Counted from the stretch's first letter, positions 20,675 to 30,325 are shown. The stretch: 64,000 nucleotides of DNA from Tetrapisispora phaffii CBS 4417 (GCF_000236905.1 NC_016521.1:248001-312000); one strand, 5' to 3'. Numbers and translations are program-made. Notes: a model not told the origin generated them from the letters alone.

Positions 20675-21952
20675 ATGACAGACCCCATCAAGACCAATAA
20701 ACCGAAGTCTTCAATGAAGATCGAGAATGCTCCGACCCCACATAACACCCCTGCTAATAATTTCGATTTCTTAAAGAATGGAAACCCAATGAAGAAATCA
20801 GGAAGTGGCAATGCTTCGGCGAAGCAAGGTGCTGCACAGAGTGTCAATGAGGAAGACATCAAGAGCGCGTTATCTGCAAACCAGCCGCTCTTGTTGCAAT
20901 CGATTCAAGAGAAACTGGGTTCTTTAGTCGGTGCAGACAGCGGGTATTTAGAATCCTTGCCAAAGAACGTCAAGGACAGAATCTTCGCTTTGAAATCCAT
21001 CCAGGAGGATTTGTTCCAACTAGAAAAGGACTTCCAGATCGAACTGTTTGATTTGGAGAAGAAATTCATTGCTAAGTACAAGCCGTTGCACGACAGCAGA
21101 GCGAGTATCATCAATGGCGAGTCCAAGCCCACTGATGAGCAGATCGAAAAGGGTAAGGAGTTAGCAGCGCCAGAAGAAGAGGAAGAAGCAGAAGAAGAAG
21201 AGGACGAGAGTCTAGTGGGCATCCCATCGTTCTGGTTGACAGCATTAGAAAACCTGCCAATTGTCGCAGACACCATCACAGACAGAGATGCCGAGGTACT
21301 AGATTTCTTGACAAACGTTCGACTGGAGTATTTGGACAATGGCAAGCCGGGCTTCAAGTTGATCTTCGACTTCAATGCTGAAGAAAATCCGTTCTTCACA
21401 AACTCATCGATCACAAAAACTTACTATTACCAATCAGAGCTGGGCTACTCCGGTGATTTCATCTACGACCATGCCGACGGTGAGGAGATCGACTGGGTAG
21501 ACAACGAGTCGAACGTCACGGTACAAATAGAGAAGAGAAAGCAAAGAAACAAAACTACAAAGCAGGTGCGCACCATCGAGAAGATCACCCCAATCGAATC
21601 GTTTTTCAACTTCTTCGATCCTCCAAGAATGAAGGAACACATACACAACCACGGCAAAGGTGAAGAATGCGATGACGAGGAAGACGAGGAGGAATTGGCA
21701 GATCTAGAAGAAAGACTGGCCCTGGACTACTCCATCGGTGAGCAGATCAAGGACAAACTGATCCCAAGAGCAGTGGACTGGTTCACAGGTTCGGCATTGG
21801 AATTCGAATACGATAACGAAGAGATGGGAGACGAAGACGACAATGAAGAAGACTACGACGAAGATTTCGACGAAGACGATTTCGACGAAGAAGAGGAAGA
21901 TGACTTTGCAAACACAAAGAAAGAACAACCACCGGAATGCAAACAATCATAA
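20675..21952 (+). CDS. NAP1: Nucleosome assembly protein Nap1
   Basis: A 425-residue histone chaperone. Nap1 shuttles H2A-H2B into the nucleus and also acts with Clb2/Gin4 at the bud neck. The N-terminus SSMKIENAPTPHNTPANNF, the central NAP domain (GIPSFWLTALENLPIVADTI, GYSGDFIYDHADG, IESFFNFFDPP), the RAVDWFTGSALEFEY segment and a very acidic Asp/Glu tail are clear. The protein ends in CKQS, a CAAX-type box shared with the S. cerevisiae protein. An upstream in-frame Met at 20543 is rejected because similarity starts at MTDPIKTNKPKSSM. Its neighbour is ALB1, a join of YJL122W and YKR048C consistent with a merged ancestral order. Confidence 0.96.
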   Translation: MTDPIKTNKPKSSMKIENAPTPHNTPANNFDFLKNGNPMKKSGSGNASAKQGAAQSVNEEDIKSALSANQPLLLQSIQEKLGSLVGADSGYLESLPKNVKDRIFALKSIQEDLFQLEKDFQIELFDLEKKFIAKYKPLHDSRASIINGESKPTDEQIEKGKELAAPEEEEEAEEEEDESLVGIPSFWLTALENLPIVADTITDRDAEVLDFLTNVRLEYLDNGKPGFKLIFDFNAEENPFFTNSSITKTYYYQSELGYSGDFIYDHADGEEIDWVDNESNVTVQIEKRKQRNKTTKQVRTIEKITPIESFFNFFDPPRMKEHIHNHGKGEECDDEEDEEELADLEERLALDYSIGEQIKDKLIPRAVDWFTGSALEFEYDNEEMGDEDDNEEDYDEDFDEDDFDEEEEDDFANTKKEQPPECKQS

Positions 21953-22570
21953 ACCGACACAAGCACACAATATAATAAGATATGTGCATACACACACGCA
22001 AACATAATGGCTTCACATCATGCTCATCTAGTGAAGTCTTTACATTAGAACAGCCATGCTGAATCATTTTTTGAGTCGTCCAACAATCCTCCCCCCTCCC
22101 GCACTGCGTTTTCTACAATTTATATCATACTCGTCGGCAGCAACGAACAACAATGCTAACATCATATATACTCATATACCTATGTATGTCTAATACGTTA
22201 TAAATACCTTTTTATCCCATCCATCGCTATCTCTGCCATCCTTCCTGATGGCATTTGGTGATAATCTTCGGATTCCTGCCACTATCTCCGAAAAGTGTCA
22301 ACAAAGAAATCGCCATCATCTGCCGACCATCTCTAATACATCTCTTGCTTTTGTCAAGTGATGGTTTAAAAGGATTTACTTGAAGGTTATATATCTAGAG
22401 GTTATCAGTTGATGCTTCTATCTGCATATATATATGTGTGTCTGTGTTTGTGTTTGCATATATCTTAAAAGAAGCTATCTATTTCAGTTTTTGCATTGTT
22501 AGAGTCAATTAAATTCTGCAATAGAAAAAAGAATTCACAGCCACTCCGATTAGTTATCTCTATTTAAAAA
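21953..22570. other. Intergenic region downstream of NAP1
   Basis: About 620 bp. AT-rich sequence with a short C-rich tract near 22088 and a TATATATGTGTGTC stretch near 22425. No gene is recognised. Confidence 0.5.
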
Positions 22571-23167
22571 ATGACCAAGAAACATAATTCAACAACACAC
22601 ACTTCCGCTACCGTCACTGAAAAATCGTACAGTTCCCCAACCTTGCATTATATTGGCGATTTGAGCTATGTCAAGGATAACAAGGATAACAAAGTCGTTG
22701 AAAAATATACCAGACTGATCTTGGACATCTCTTTGGTTCAAACTGTTATGAAGAAGATTTCTGAGCTGAACTCGAAGTACAAGGATGCTAACAATAAGTA
22801 CTACTTGATCTTGGAGCAGTTCGTTCATCTAGTAGACCAACTTTTCTTCGTGGTCATTATCCAAAATGGTATTCAACAGTTTAACAACGTTTTGGTCAAT
22901 GAAAAAAACAATAAACTTGGTTTATGGTGCATCAGATGGTTCTATAAGGACTATCTATACACTACCTTGTTGCTCAATTTGTTTTATAAGCAATTGTTTT
23001 TATCCTTAAAGAAAGAAAAGTATGATGTTTTGATCAACGATCTGAATAAGAAATATTCTGATAAATTATCGCAAAATGACAACAACTTGCCAAAGACAAT
23101 TATCAACACTGGTATAGAATTAGGCTCAACCACTATTAAAAAGATCAGACAGACTGCTTCTATCTAA
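22571..23167 (+). CDS. Unknown 198-residue protein in the PLN1/PET10 position
   Basis: I do not recognise this protein from its sequence. It is 198 residues, Lys/Asn-rich, with a low-complexity Thr/Ser start, a hydrophobic central part (about residues 75-150, including LFFVVIIQNGIQQF and TTLLLNLFYKQLFLSL) and a basic C-terminus. Position is informative: in S. cerevisiae the order is NAP1, PET10 (PLN1), YKR045C, UIP5, with the first three on one strand and UIP5 opposing. The same orientations are seen here, so this may be a strongly diverged perilipin-like lipid-droplet protein. The motif SSPTLHYIGDLSYVKD near the N-terminus is only vaguely like the perilipin start. Codon usage and the intact frame support a real gene; the function is unproven. 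Confidence 0.6.
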   Translation: MTKKHNSTTHTSATVTEKSYSSPTLHYIGDLSYVKDNKDNKVVEKYTRLILDISLVQTVMKKISELNSKYKDANNKYYLILEQFVHLVDQLFFVVIIQNGIQQFNNVLVNEKNNKLGLWCIRWFYKDYLYTTLLLNLFYKQLFLSLKKEKYDVLINDLNKKYSDKLSQNDNNLPKTIINTGIELGSTTIKKIRQTASI

Positions 23168-23515
23168 CTTATACATATCGTGGGTCCGTTTCTTTCTCAG
23201 TATCTTAGTTACTGGGTATTTTTTCTTTATAATTTATATATCTTTTAATATATTCTAATATAATTGTCATAATTTTTGGATCGAATAAGATCTTATTGCT
23301 TATTATAAATAGGCTTTTGCTTTATCAATTATGTTTATTTTGATGCTTACTGATCGCAACCATATCAGAACGAAAAGTAAATTAATAAGAGTTGCCGATG
23401 TAACAAATCAAAATTATATAAAAGTAAAGCTCCTTGAATATGCTACCATATAAGTAATCAATCGGCTATATGATGAGGACAACATTTATCTAGGTCACAA
23501 GGAGAGTAGCAAGCT
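23168..23515. other. Intergenic region upstream of the intron-containing gene
   Basis: About 350 bp, very AT-rich; no gene seen. Confidence 0.5.
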
Positions 23516-24408
23516 ATGTCTTCAAATACTGTTAACGTCAATGGTCAAGGTATGCATTCTATCATCTAATAACATTACTCTTTACGGATCAAATATACTA
23601 ACTTCATATAAAATGTTCTATTTTATTATATTTCATTGCAGTCAAGAAAAATAAGCTATCAGTATGGGTTAAAAAGATTATGCAAGCCAAAGATAACAAC
23701 AGTTCAACTATAATCAGTGCTGGTAATATAGAGAGTAACAATGCTAAGCCAAAAATCATATCAAATACACCTGCACTCCCAACGGTTGAAAATGGTCTTG
23801 AGAAAAGTAACTCTAATATGGCAAGTGAATATGACGATGCATATACTATGAATTCATCACTTCGACCATTATTTGATTTAGAATCCAAATATAACAATAG
23901 TAACAATAATAATACCAACACAAGTAGTCAAAATGAGAATGAGAATGAGAATGATCGATATGATGACCATATAATGAGTTCTCCTACTTATAACCATAGG
24001 GACAAACCCTCAAACACGTCTAATCACTCGAATAAACAAAAACTACAGAAATTATCGTGGGATGAAAGGCCCAAAAAAGATTACACAATACAAGGTATAG
24101 ACAATGCTAGCATTCAACCTTTATTATCAATATGTTCCTCATCGATCAAATCGTCCATTTTTTCTGATACAAATTCATTGCAATCCACCAAAGCTACAAT
24201 TACATCAGCTAGAACACAAGAAACGAACTCAAGCACGATAGCCATCCCTCCTGCTAGTATCTTAGACAGATCAAGATATTCCTCCTCTACCAATAATAAC
24301 ACCAATAGCAACACCGGTACTAGCACGAATAACAGTATAAGACATCCACACTTACACAGAGTTAACAGTAATAGGACATCTGCATCTATAATGACCATCA
24401 AGTCATGA
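23516..24408 (+). CDS. Intron-containing gene of unknown function (YKR045C position)
   Basis: Exon 1 is 23516-23549, the intron 23550-23641 and exon 2 23642-24408, giving about 266 residues. The intron has 5' GTATGC, a perfect TACTAAC branch site at 23596-23602, and CAG at the 3' end. Splicing joins MSSNTVNVNGQ to VKKNKLSVWVKKIMQ in frame, so the start is at 23516 and not at the internal Met at 23680. The rest is Ser/Asn/Thr-rich and probably disordered, with one conserved-looking block, SWDERPKKDYTIQGIDNASI, near the middle, and a basic end RTSASIMTIKS. The gene lies between the PLN1-position gene and UIP5, the place of S. cerevisiae YKR045C, a small cytoplasmic protein of unknown role. Orthology is inferred from order only. 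Confidence 0.65.
23550..23641 (+). other. Spliceosomal intron (92 nt)
   Basis: The 5' splice site is GTATGC, the branch site TACTAAC at 23596-23602, and the 3' splice site CAG at 23639-23641, 39 nt after the branch site. It has in-frame stops if unspliced. All three signals match yeast intron consensus. Confidence 0.85.
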
Positions 24409-24583
24409 CTTAATGCATAAGAAATCTTAGATTTAATATCAAAGTCTTTTTCAAGTATTTATACATTTACAAACTATGTTATGTTCATATTCCGTTAGCA
24501 ACTTTTAATAATACTATATTCAATTCAATTGAAGTACACATATATAATACATTATCTAACATTTAATTTTACCTGTAAGAAGC

Positions 24584-25921
24584 TTATTCTGGTAGTTTAC
24601 CGAATATTTTTTGACCACGTCTCATATCATTGAGTTTATGCTTCATATTAACTCTCACAAATATGGAAGCCATGTAGGCTACGGTAATCAATATTATGAA
24701 TGAAATGGATCTTAGGATAAATGAAACAAAATAACTACCAGTTTTAACCTCTCTGGTACTTTGATAATTTGGTTGGGCTTTGATCATTTTCCATCTTTTG
24801 TACTGATCCATTTCCATTGAGATCATTTGGCCATATTCGGCAGCTAAATATTTTTGAACTTCTTTAACATAATCAAATGATTCTTCACTAGATTCATCGT
24901 GATTATCCCAATGGAATTCATTTGTTTGCACATTTAATATGTCAACATTTTCGGTAGCTCTACCGTTACTAGCACCAATACCAATGAATCTTTGACCGGT
25001 TTGGGCATTCTTTGGAATTAAGACATCTTCGGTGGCATGGAATAACTCAATCCAAAAGTCACCTTCTTTAGCATACTGAATATCGACCTTTAAGAAACTG
25101 ATACTTTCCAAATATATAATACGTATCTTAGTAATATCGCCTTTCATGATTGAGTCATCCAATTGGATATGATGGTCATTTAACTTCAAGGAAGTCGAGG
25201 TGCTCGCATCACCATCACTGTCACGATCGTAATAATCCTTGAGTGGATTGACATTTAACATAGCATCCATAAATGGAATAGAAGCTCCTGAAGTTGAACG
25301 TTTACTATTCTGAAATGTATCAATAACTAATGCTAGACCCGGTAAATTTTTAGGGAAACCCATCATACTAGTATCATGTCCAACAACACCCCCTGAAGCA
25401 GAAATATACTCTTCTCTAGATTGTGGAGTTGAAAAATCTTTTCTAATAAATTCGTTCTCAGGAGTGATCAAAAATACCATACCTTCACCCATATTGGAAG
25501 AAGAAGTTCCTTTGTTGGAAGACTGTTTCCCGGTTAACTGGAACTCGACAATGACCTCAAAATCATTGATGACGTTGTCACCTATACCATTAGATAACAC
25601 AACACCGTGGGAATTACGAACACCAGCGCTAGTTAATCTGATATGTTTTTCGTTACGAATAAGTGCTTCACCACCAACATGCCAAAATCTATTTACTTTA
25701 TCTAAAAATGGGATTGATAAACTTGCATCTAAATTAAAAATTTTAGAGATATGAGAACCTTCATTGCTGAAACTGAAATGATCATTCACAACCTCAACAG
25801 AAGAACTGCCATAGTATGACTGAGTAATTATTTGAAATAATATGAATAAAAAGACAACAAACCCACCAAGTTTCAAATTGGGCGGGTTTGCAGTGCTGAT
25901 ATTATGTATGTTTTGATTCAT
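24584..25921 (-). CDS. UIP5: L-type lectin-like membrane protein Uip5
   Basis: A 445-residue protein resembling Uip5 (YKR044W, 443 residues), a Ulp1-interacting protein of the nuclear envelope/ER. A hydrophobic segment near the N-terminus (GGFVVFLFILFQIITQ) acts as signal or anchor. A legume-lectin-like luminal domain follows (HFSFSNEGSHISKIFNLDAS, FWHVGGEALIRNEKHIRLT, GEGMVFLITPENEF). A C-terminal transmembrane helix (SFILRSISFIILITVAYMAS) precedes a short basic tail, the plan of Emp46/Emp47-type lectins. The frame is open from 25972; the methionine at 25921 is preferred because the first 17 residues are not typical. It is convergent with the preceding gene, as in S. cerevisiae. Confidence 0.88.
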   Translation of the reverse strand: MNQNIHNISTANPPNLKLGGFVVFLFILFQIITQSYYGSSSVEVVNDHFSFSNEGSHISKIFNLDASLSIPFLDKVNRFWHVGGEALIRNEKHIRLTSAGVRNSHGVVLSNGIGDNVINDFEVIVEFQLTGKQSSNKGTSSSNMGEGMVFLITPENEFIRKDFSTPQSREEYISASGGVVGHDTSMMGFPKNLPGLALVIDTFQNSKRSTSGASIPFMDAMLNVNPLKDYYDRDSDGDASTSTSLKLNDHHIQLDDSIMKGDITKIRIIYLESISFLKVDIQYAKEGDFWIELFHATEDVLIPKNAQTGQRFIGIGASNGRATENVDILNVQTNEFHWDNHDESSEESFDYVKEVQKYLAAEYGQMISMEMDQYKRWKMIKAQPNYQSTREVKTGSYFVSFILRSISFIILITVAYMASIFVRVNMKHKLNDMRRGQKIFGKLPE

Positions 25922-25972
25922 TCCGATAATATATACTTTTATAAAACCAATTAGCAAATATGCAATTAACAC

Positions 25973-26471
25973 CGTACTTTGTAATTGTCACCAATTATGA
26001 GATGTATTTAATAAAATCAGCAAACATACACACATATATACATTGATCTTAATACTTAACTTTTTTTACAAACCTTGAACTTATATGTTGTTTCATTGAA
26101 ATTTTATGAACAAGTAATGCGTTACAGAGCGAGTTCATTATATCTTGAATTTATAGCGCCATAAAGAAATAAAATGTATACGATCAGATGAAAGTGACAT
26201 GTAAATGAGTGCTATTGGAATATGAACTATATCATCAAATCCGCATGCTTCGTTGATAGTACATTCCTTTAAATTATATATATTTGATAAATAAATCCAC
26301 CTTCGTTATTATCATTAAATTAAATTCCTTAAATTTGATTAATAAATTATATGAATAGAAGTAAGTATGACTTGACTCTGAATAACCGTCAAAATATTTG
26401 ATCCACCCATCAAAATAAATTTGACAATATAGGCTATCCTATGTTCCTATAATTTTATGCGTTTAACAGTC
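25973..26471. other. Intergenic region, UIP5-Gag
   Basis: About 500 bp, very AT-rich. I looked for an LTR or pol remnant on the 3' side of the Gag gene and saw none. Confidence 0.5.
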
Positions 26472-27209
26472 CTAATGTGATATGTTTCTATTTGAAATAG
26501 ATATTGGACAATTATTAAGCGAGTGTTTTCCCTTTCTGCACCTTAAACAAACACCTCGTTTCTTCAATTGAACTTTTTCCAATTTGGTTAACTTCGAAAG
26601 ACGCTGTGAATTTCTAAGTAGTCTTTTCGATCTCTTTCTACCAACCTTTGCATTAGCTTGGTTATTTTGAAGAGATCCGATTCTATCGCCTTGTGCTGTA
26701 TTTTGAATTTTTGGACTAGTTGGGACCCCTGTATTATTAGGAACGGGCGGCACAGTTGAGTTAACTGATGATCTTTGACTATCCGGTAGTTCAGCAACCA
26801 GTGATTTATCGATATCTTCAGTTTTAATTTTAGTTAAGTCACTTAATGGCAAGTCCTCCATACTTGCTGTCGATAACTGTCTAGTCCTATATTGTTTACC
26901 ACGCTCTTTCCTAAATCCTTCATCACTCAGTAAAGTTATTTCAGGTGCAAATTCGACTGATTCGTGTTCTTCAGTATTAGGTATGTTATTTTTATGCTTG
27001 GTCCTCCCAGATCTCCGTAATTTGATTGTCGATGCATTGTTATTCTGAACCCTTGAATCGTGGTTATTCACTCCATTATAACTATCATCCGTTGTTTTAT
27101 CAATGTTCCCACTCTCCAATTCCATCGTTTTATTTTCATTTTTTTTAGCTCTCTTCCTCGGGTTGCTGTATTCATTTTTTAGTCGTACTTGAAACCTGTT
27201 CTTTATCAT
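26472..27209 (-). CDS. Gag C-terminal part with CCHC zinc knuckle (Ty3/gypsy type)
   Basis: The second half of a Gag-like protein. It is a basic, Asn/Ser-rich region that ends in one zinc knuckle, CLRCRKGKHSLNNC, which fits CX2CX4HX4C exactly (about 20 residues before the stop). It overlaps the upstream Gag part by 38 bases in another frame. The frame is read most sensibly by a +1 change near the six-A run (27175-27180 on the plus strand) rather than by its own ATG at 27207-27209. No protease, reverse transcriptase or integrase frame follows. It may be a decayed element, a domesticated gag, or one gene with a sequencing error in a homopolymer. Confidence 0.7.
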   Translation of the reverse strand: MIKNRFQVRLKNEYSNPRKRAKKNENKTMELESGNIDKTTDDSYNGVNNHDSRVQNNNASTIKLRRSGRTKHKNNIPNTEEHESVEFAPEITLLSDEGFRKERGKQYRTRQLSTASMEDLPLSDLTKIKTEDIDKSLVAELPDSQRSSVNSTVPPVPNNTGVPTSPKIQNTAQGDRIGSLQNNQANAKVGRKRSKRLLRNSQRLSKLTKLEKVQLKKRGVCLRCRKGKHSLNNCPISISNRNISH

Positions 27210-27792
27210 GATTCATATGTTGATACTCTCGATATATGTCTGTATCTATTATGTAAGATTGATAAATTTGATTCTGCACTATAGTCTCTTGAGTTTTTGC
27301 TACATTCATTACTTCTGCCAAAAGTGATGGCTGTTCACTCAAATTAATCAGAGCTTCTTTTACTACTTTTTTCAAGCCATTGAGGTATCGACTTATCAAT
27401 GAAATCTCTGTGAAATATTCTCTCGACAAAAAGAAAATGATTCTATAGAATTCCGCATTATATTCTTCAACTGATCCACACTGATCCACATCATAATAAT
27501 TATCATAAAGTTGTTGCATTACTGGCTTTGTACTAATAAATTTTTTCAATTCCTCTAAAAACTCGTCAAAAGTCATTTCCTCTAATATACTTGCATTCTG
27601 TTCATGAAACATGATATACCAATCGAGCAACTCACCTTCAAAATTCTGAGCCACTTGGCAAATCCGTTTGTAATTAGTTAACCCAGGGTTATTATCGTTC
27701 CTAAGATTGACTTTAAAAATCATTGATCTCAAATCATAGAGATCATTGATTTTTAACAACTTTGGGGAAACATTTGGAGCGACAATGTACAT
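27172..27792 (-). CDS. Gag N-terminal/capsid part (Ty3/gypsy type)
   Basis: A 206-residue frame resembling the Retrotrans_gag capsid domain of Ty3/gypsy elements. The pattern is a Trp in GELLDWYIMF, then FDEFLEELKKFI, then CGSVEEYNAEFYRIIFFL, then ISRYLNGLKKVVKEAL, matching the family's W..F..F / SV.EY...F / F..GL spacing. The frame stops at 27172 just after a six-A run, and the next Gag part continues in the +1 frame. The open frame extends a little upstream of the ATG at 27792 without a better start. Such proteins package element RNA; a lone gag suggests either a relic or a host-recruited gene. Confidence 0.75.
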   Translation of the reverse strand: MYIVAPNVSPKLLKINDLYDLRSMIFKVNLRNDNNPGLTNYKRICQVAQNFEGELLDWYIMFHEQNASILEEMTFDEFLEELKKFISTKPVMQQLYDNYYDVDQCGSVEEYNAEFYRIIFFLSREYFTEISLISRYLNGLKKVVKEALINLSEQPSLLAEVMNVAKTQETIVQNQIYQSYIIDTDIYREYQHMNHDKEQVSSTTKK

Positions 27793-28636
27793 ATCGACAT
27801 TATATTCAGTTGACCGTGTATACTTATGTAGCTCTTCTATTACTAACGTAAATCAACTCTTATGAAAAGGAAGTATCTCTTGATTACGTTACAATAAAAA
27901 AACTCTATTCAAAAAAGCAATTGGTTCTTTTTAAGGCCGATCATAAGTAGTTAACTTATGAACCAAACACAACAACTCGAGTCATAACCTATAAATGAAA
28001 CTCTATACATATATATACAACTTTAGATCATTGATATAAACTCTGATCTGAATCATTTTTCGATGAGTGAAAATATCCATTTCCAATTCGATCTTATGTT
28101 GATGTAACAAAACATTTTCGAATGTTAGTCTCCCATTGTCAACGCTTAAAGTAAAAATTTAAAGAGCGGCGCCTATTATTTCTTTACAGACCCTTTAAAT
28201 TGTAGTTCAATATACAGTTGCTATTAGAGATTGATAGCTTATAGTGACGAGGCTCAGCATTGACGATATACTTATTGCTAAAGACCAGTTCCTAAAAGTA
28301 AGATGAACTGAAGCTCGAGGACGGCGGATCATGTTATTATACCATTCAGTTAAGAAACGTGATATAGAAAAAGAGTAGAATAATGTAAGGTATATGAGTT
28401 CTGACATGCCGTCATTATATAGTAGTATATATAGTTTTATGTAACAGAAGATCGATCACAGTGCACTCGATGTTTCATACCAAGAGTCCTAATGCCAGGA
28501 ACTCGGAGAATAATAACCAGAGGTTGAAGTAGATCTGATCTACTATTTGTAAAATCAAATTACAATAACTAATAGCGATTGAAGACCTAGAATGTTGTGC
28601 TGAAGAGATGTTTTCATTTTTTAATGTTTCAAATCG
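27793..28636. other. Non-coding stretch between Gag and the LTR repeat array
   Basis: About 840 bp with no gene. A small open frame at 28207-28407 (minus) has no recognisable content. It might contain decayed element sequence, but I see no clear LTR ends. Confidence 0.4.
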
Positions 28637-29344
28637 AATGCTATTAGACTATATATTCAGATTAATATCTTTCGTTTCTTGGGCCTAGATCTACGAATGC
28701 TTCTTCCATTGATTATCGGCGTTCATATATACATGTTATTTCAATCTAGCGTTCTATCCAACCAGAGTGATGTCGTGGAATTGTAGACATATAGCAGATT
28801 GATGATTCTGTGGTGCTATATATGCATTAGAATTTGTGTCATTATATTCTTGTAGACGTCTGTACTTTCAGCTTTGTAACGATAATTTCCTAAAGAGGCT
28901 ATTCTATCATGATACAGTCAGCCATACGTCCAGCGCCAGTTGCAACACTTTGGCCATACTGCTGCTACGAACTTAATCACTCGCTTGAGGAAATTGCCAT
29001 ATAAAGTAGTGTGGAGAAACAAGCTTATGTTGGTTAGAACCAACGTCTAAGTTAGTGTCGTTAGTCACTTTAGTTGCTTTCGAGTAGTCCATCTTCGTAA
29101 TAGTTAAATGATCGATTGGTCTTTTATCAGTATATTTAAACAATTCTATATAGACTTAGATTTCCTCTTAGTATATAAGTTATCTCATACTTGAGTCAAC
29201 ACAGTACGTGTTCAGTCATTCTCCTAAGATCTTTAGTGCTGTATTGTACATCTGTGTTTATCACATAGCCATTTACGTTGTAGTGAAAAGTTTTCATCTA
29301 TCATTTGGAAGAGGTTCTAGAACCTCCTATCCTATTGCTCAACA
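28637..29344 (+). repeat. Diverged repeat unit A (about 700 bp), contains an LTR
   Basis: This unit is repeated, diverged, at about 29376-30050. Shared landmarks are GATTATCGG/GATTACCGG, TTCATATATACATG-like text, GTGGAGAAACAAGCTTA, TCTAAGTTAGTGTC and AAGATCTTTAGTGCTGTATTG. It may be the 3' end of an element plus its LTR: a purine-rich GTGGAGAAACAAG lies just before the LTR start. Confidence 0.6.
29028..29344 (+). mobile_element. Solo LTR (Ty-type), copy A
   Basis: A 317-bp segment beginning TGTTGG and ending CTCAACA, so it has the 5-base TGTTG/CAACA terminal inverted repeat seen in yeast Ty LTRs. A second, diverged copy starts at 29739. No five-base target duplication is visible. It lies upstream of a tRNA gene, where Ty1 and Ty3 are known to insert. 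The alternative is that the whole 700-bp unit is a longer LTR. Confidence 0.6.
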
Positions 29345-29375
29345 GATGAATTCATTGCTTTAATATATTAATAGT

Positions 29376-30050
29376 TGTTAGATTATATACTATATAATTA
29401 GATTAATCTCTCTAGTCTCTTGGACCTGGATCAATGAATTATTTAGCTATTGATTACCGGAGTTTATATATACATCATATTTCAATCTACCGTTCTGTCC
29501 AACTCGACGACGTCGTCTCGTTGGACACGTACGGCAGGCTGATGGTTCTACAGTACTATTTATGCATTAGAAATTCTGCTATTTCATTCTCGTGAGGACT
29601 TATTGTTTCAGTTTTACAACATTAGTCTCGTAAAGAGGTAGTATCTGGTATCGTATAGTCACTTATACGACCAGTATCATTTCCAACAAAGCTTAATTCT
29701 CCACATATTTTGCTTTCAATTGTGGAGAAACAAGCTTATGTTGGGTAGTTCCAACATCTAAGTTAGTGTCATTAGCCACTTCAGTTGCTCTAGTATAGTC
29801 CATCTTCTTTATAGTTAAATAATCGATTGGTCCTTTATTAGTGTATTTAAACTATTCTATATAGAGTTAGAAGCCCTCCTTATATATGAGTTGAACTGAC
29901 AGTTGAATGAACACGTACACATGTTCATTCATCCTCCTAAGATCTTTAGTGCTGTATTGTACATCTGTTGTTTATCGCGTAGCCATTTACATTGTAGTGA
30001 GAAATTTTCACCTACCACTTGGAAGATTGTTCTAGACCTTCTTTCCATTA
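29376..30050 (+). repeat. Diverged repeat unit B, second copy of the LTR-bearing unit
   Basis: It aligns along its length with unit A (28637-29344) with many substitutions and small indels. It begins TGTTAG and its end merges into the sequence before the tRNA-Asp gene. The last part (from 29916) is duplicated again after the assembly gap. Confidence 0.6.
29739..30050 (+). mobile_element. Degenerate LTR, copy B
   Basis: It starts TGTTGGG and follows the copy A LTR (TCTAAGTTAGTGTC, AAGATCTTTAGTGCTGTATTGTACATCTG), but the CAACA end is lost, so the right boundary is approximate. It is about 170 bp upstream of tRNA-Asp. Confidence 0.5.
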
Positions 30051-30305
30051 GTAAGTGATCTATTAGTTCTGGACTCAAAGTGTCATAAACTCTTAGTTCT
30101 GTCACATACACTACAATAATTCTGACATCAATTGTTTTGAGCATATGAATTTCAATTACTGTAAATAAATTTGTTCTGTTCAGTTCAGATAATTTGCCCA
30201 ACGTTATAAATATTAATATCCGGGATAGTTTAATGGTTAGAATCCGCGCTTGTCGCGTGCGGGATCGGGGTTCAATTCCCCGTTCCGGAGATTTAATTTT
30301 TACTT
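29916..30305 (+). repeat. Direct duplication, left copy (LTR tail + tRNA-Asp)
   Basis: This block recurs at 30326-30715 with a constant offset of 410 bp. The portion from 30021 to 30305 is identical to 30431-30715 as read; the portion before it differs at several positions. It ends directly at the run of Ns. Confidence 0.9.
30219..30290 (+). tRNA. tRNA-Asp (GTC), duplicated copy 1
   Basis: Identical in its 72 bases to the tRNA at 2290-2361: acceptor TCCGGGA, anticodon GTC and T-arm GGGGTTCAATTCCCC, no intron. It is embedded in a 390-bp direct duplication, so it could be a real second copy or an assembly duplicate of the copy at 30629. Confidence 0.9.
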
Positions 30306-30325
30306 NNNNNNNNNNNNNNNNNNNN
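30306..30325. other. Assembly gap (20 Ns)
   Basis: Twenty N characters separate two copies of the same 390-bp block. The true length is unknown. Repeat-induced scaffolding is likely. Confidence 0.98.

Noticed and set aside
23604..23921. Leucine-rich frame antisense to the intron-containing gene
   Set aside because: Complement of Asn/Ser-rich codons; the sense gene has a proper intron and start.
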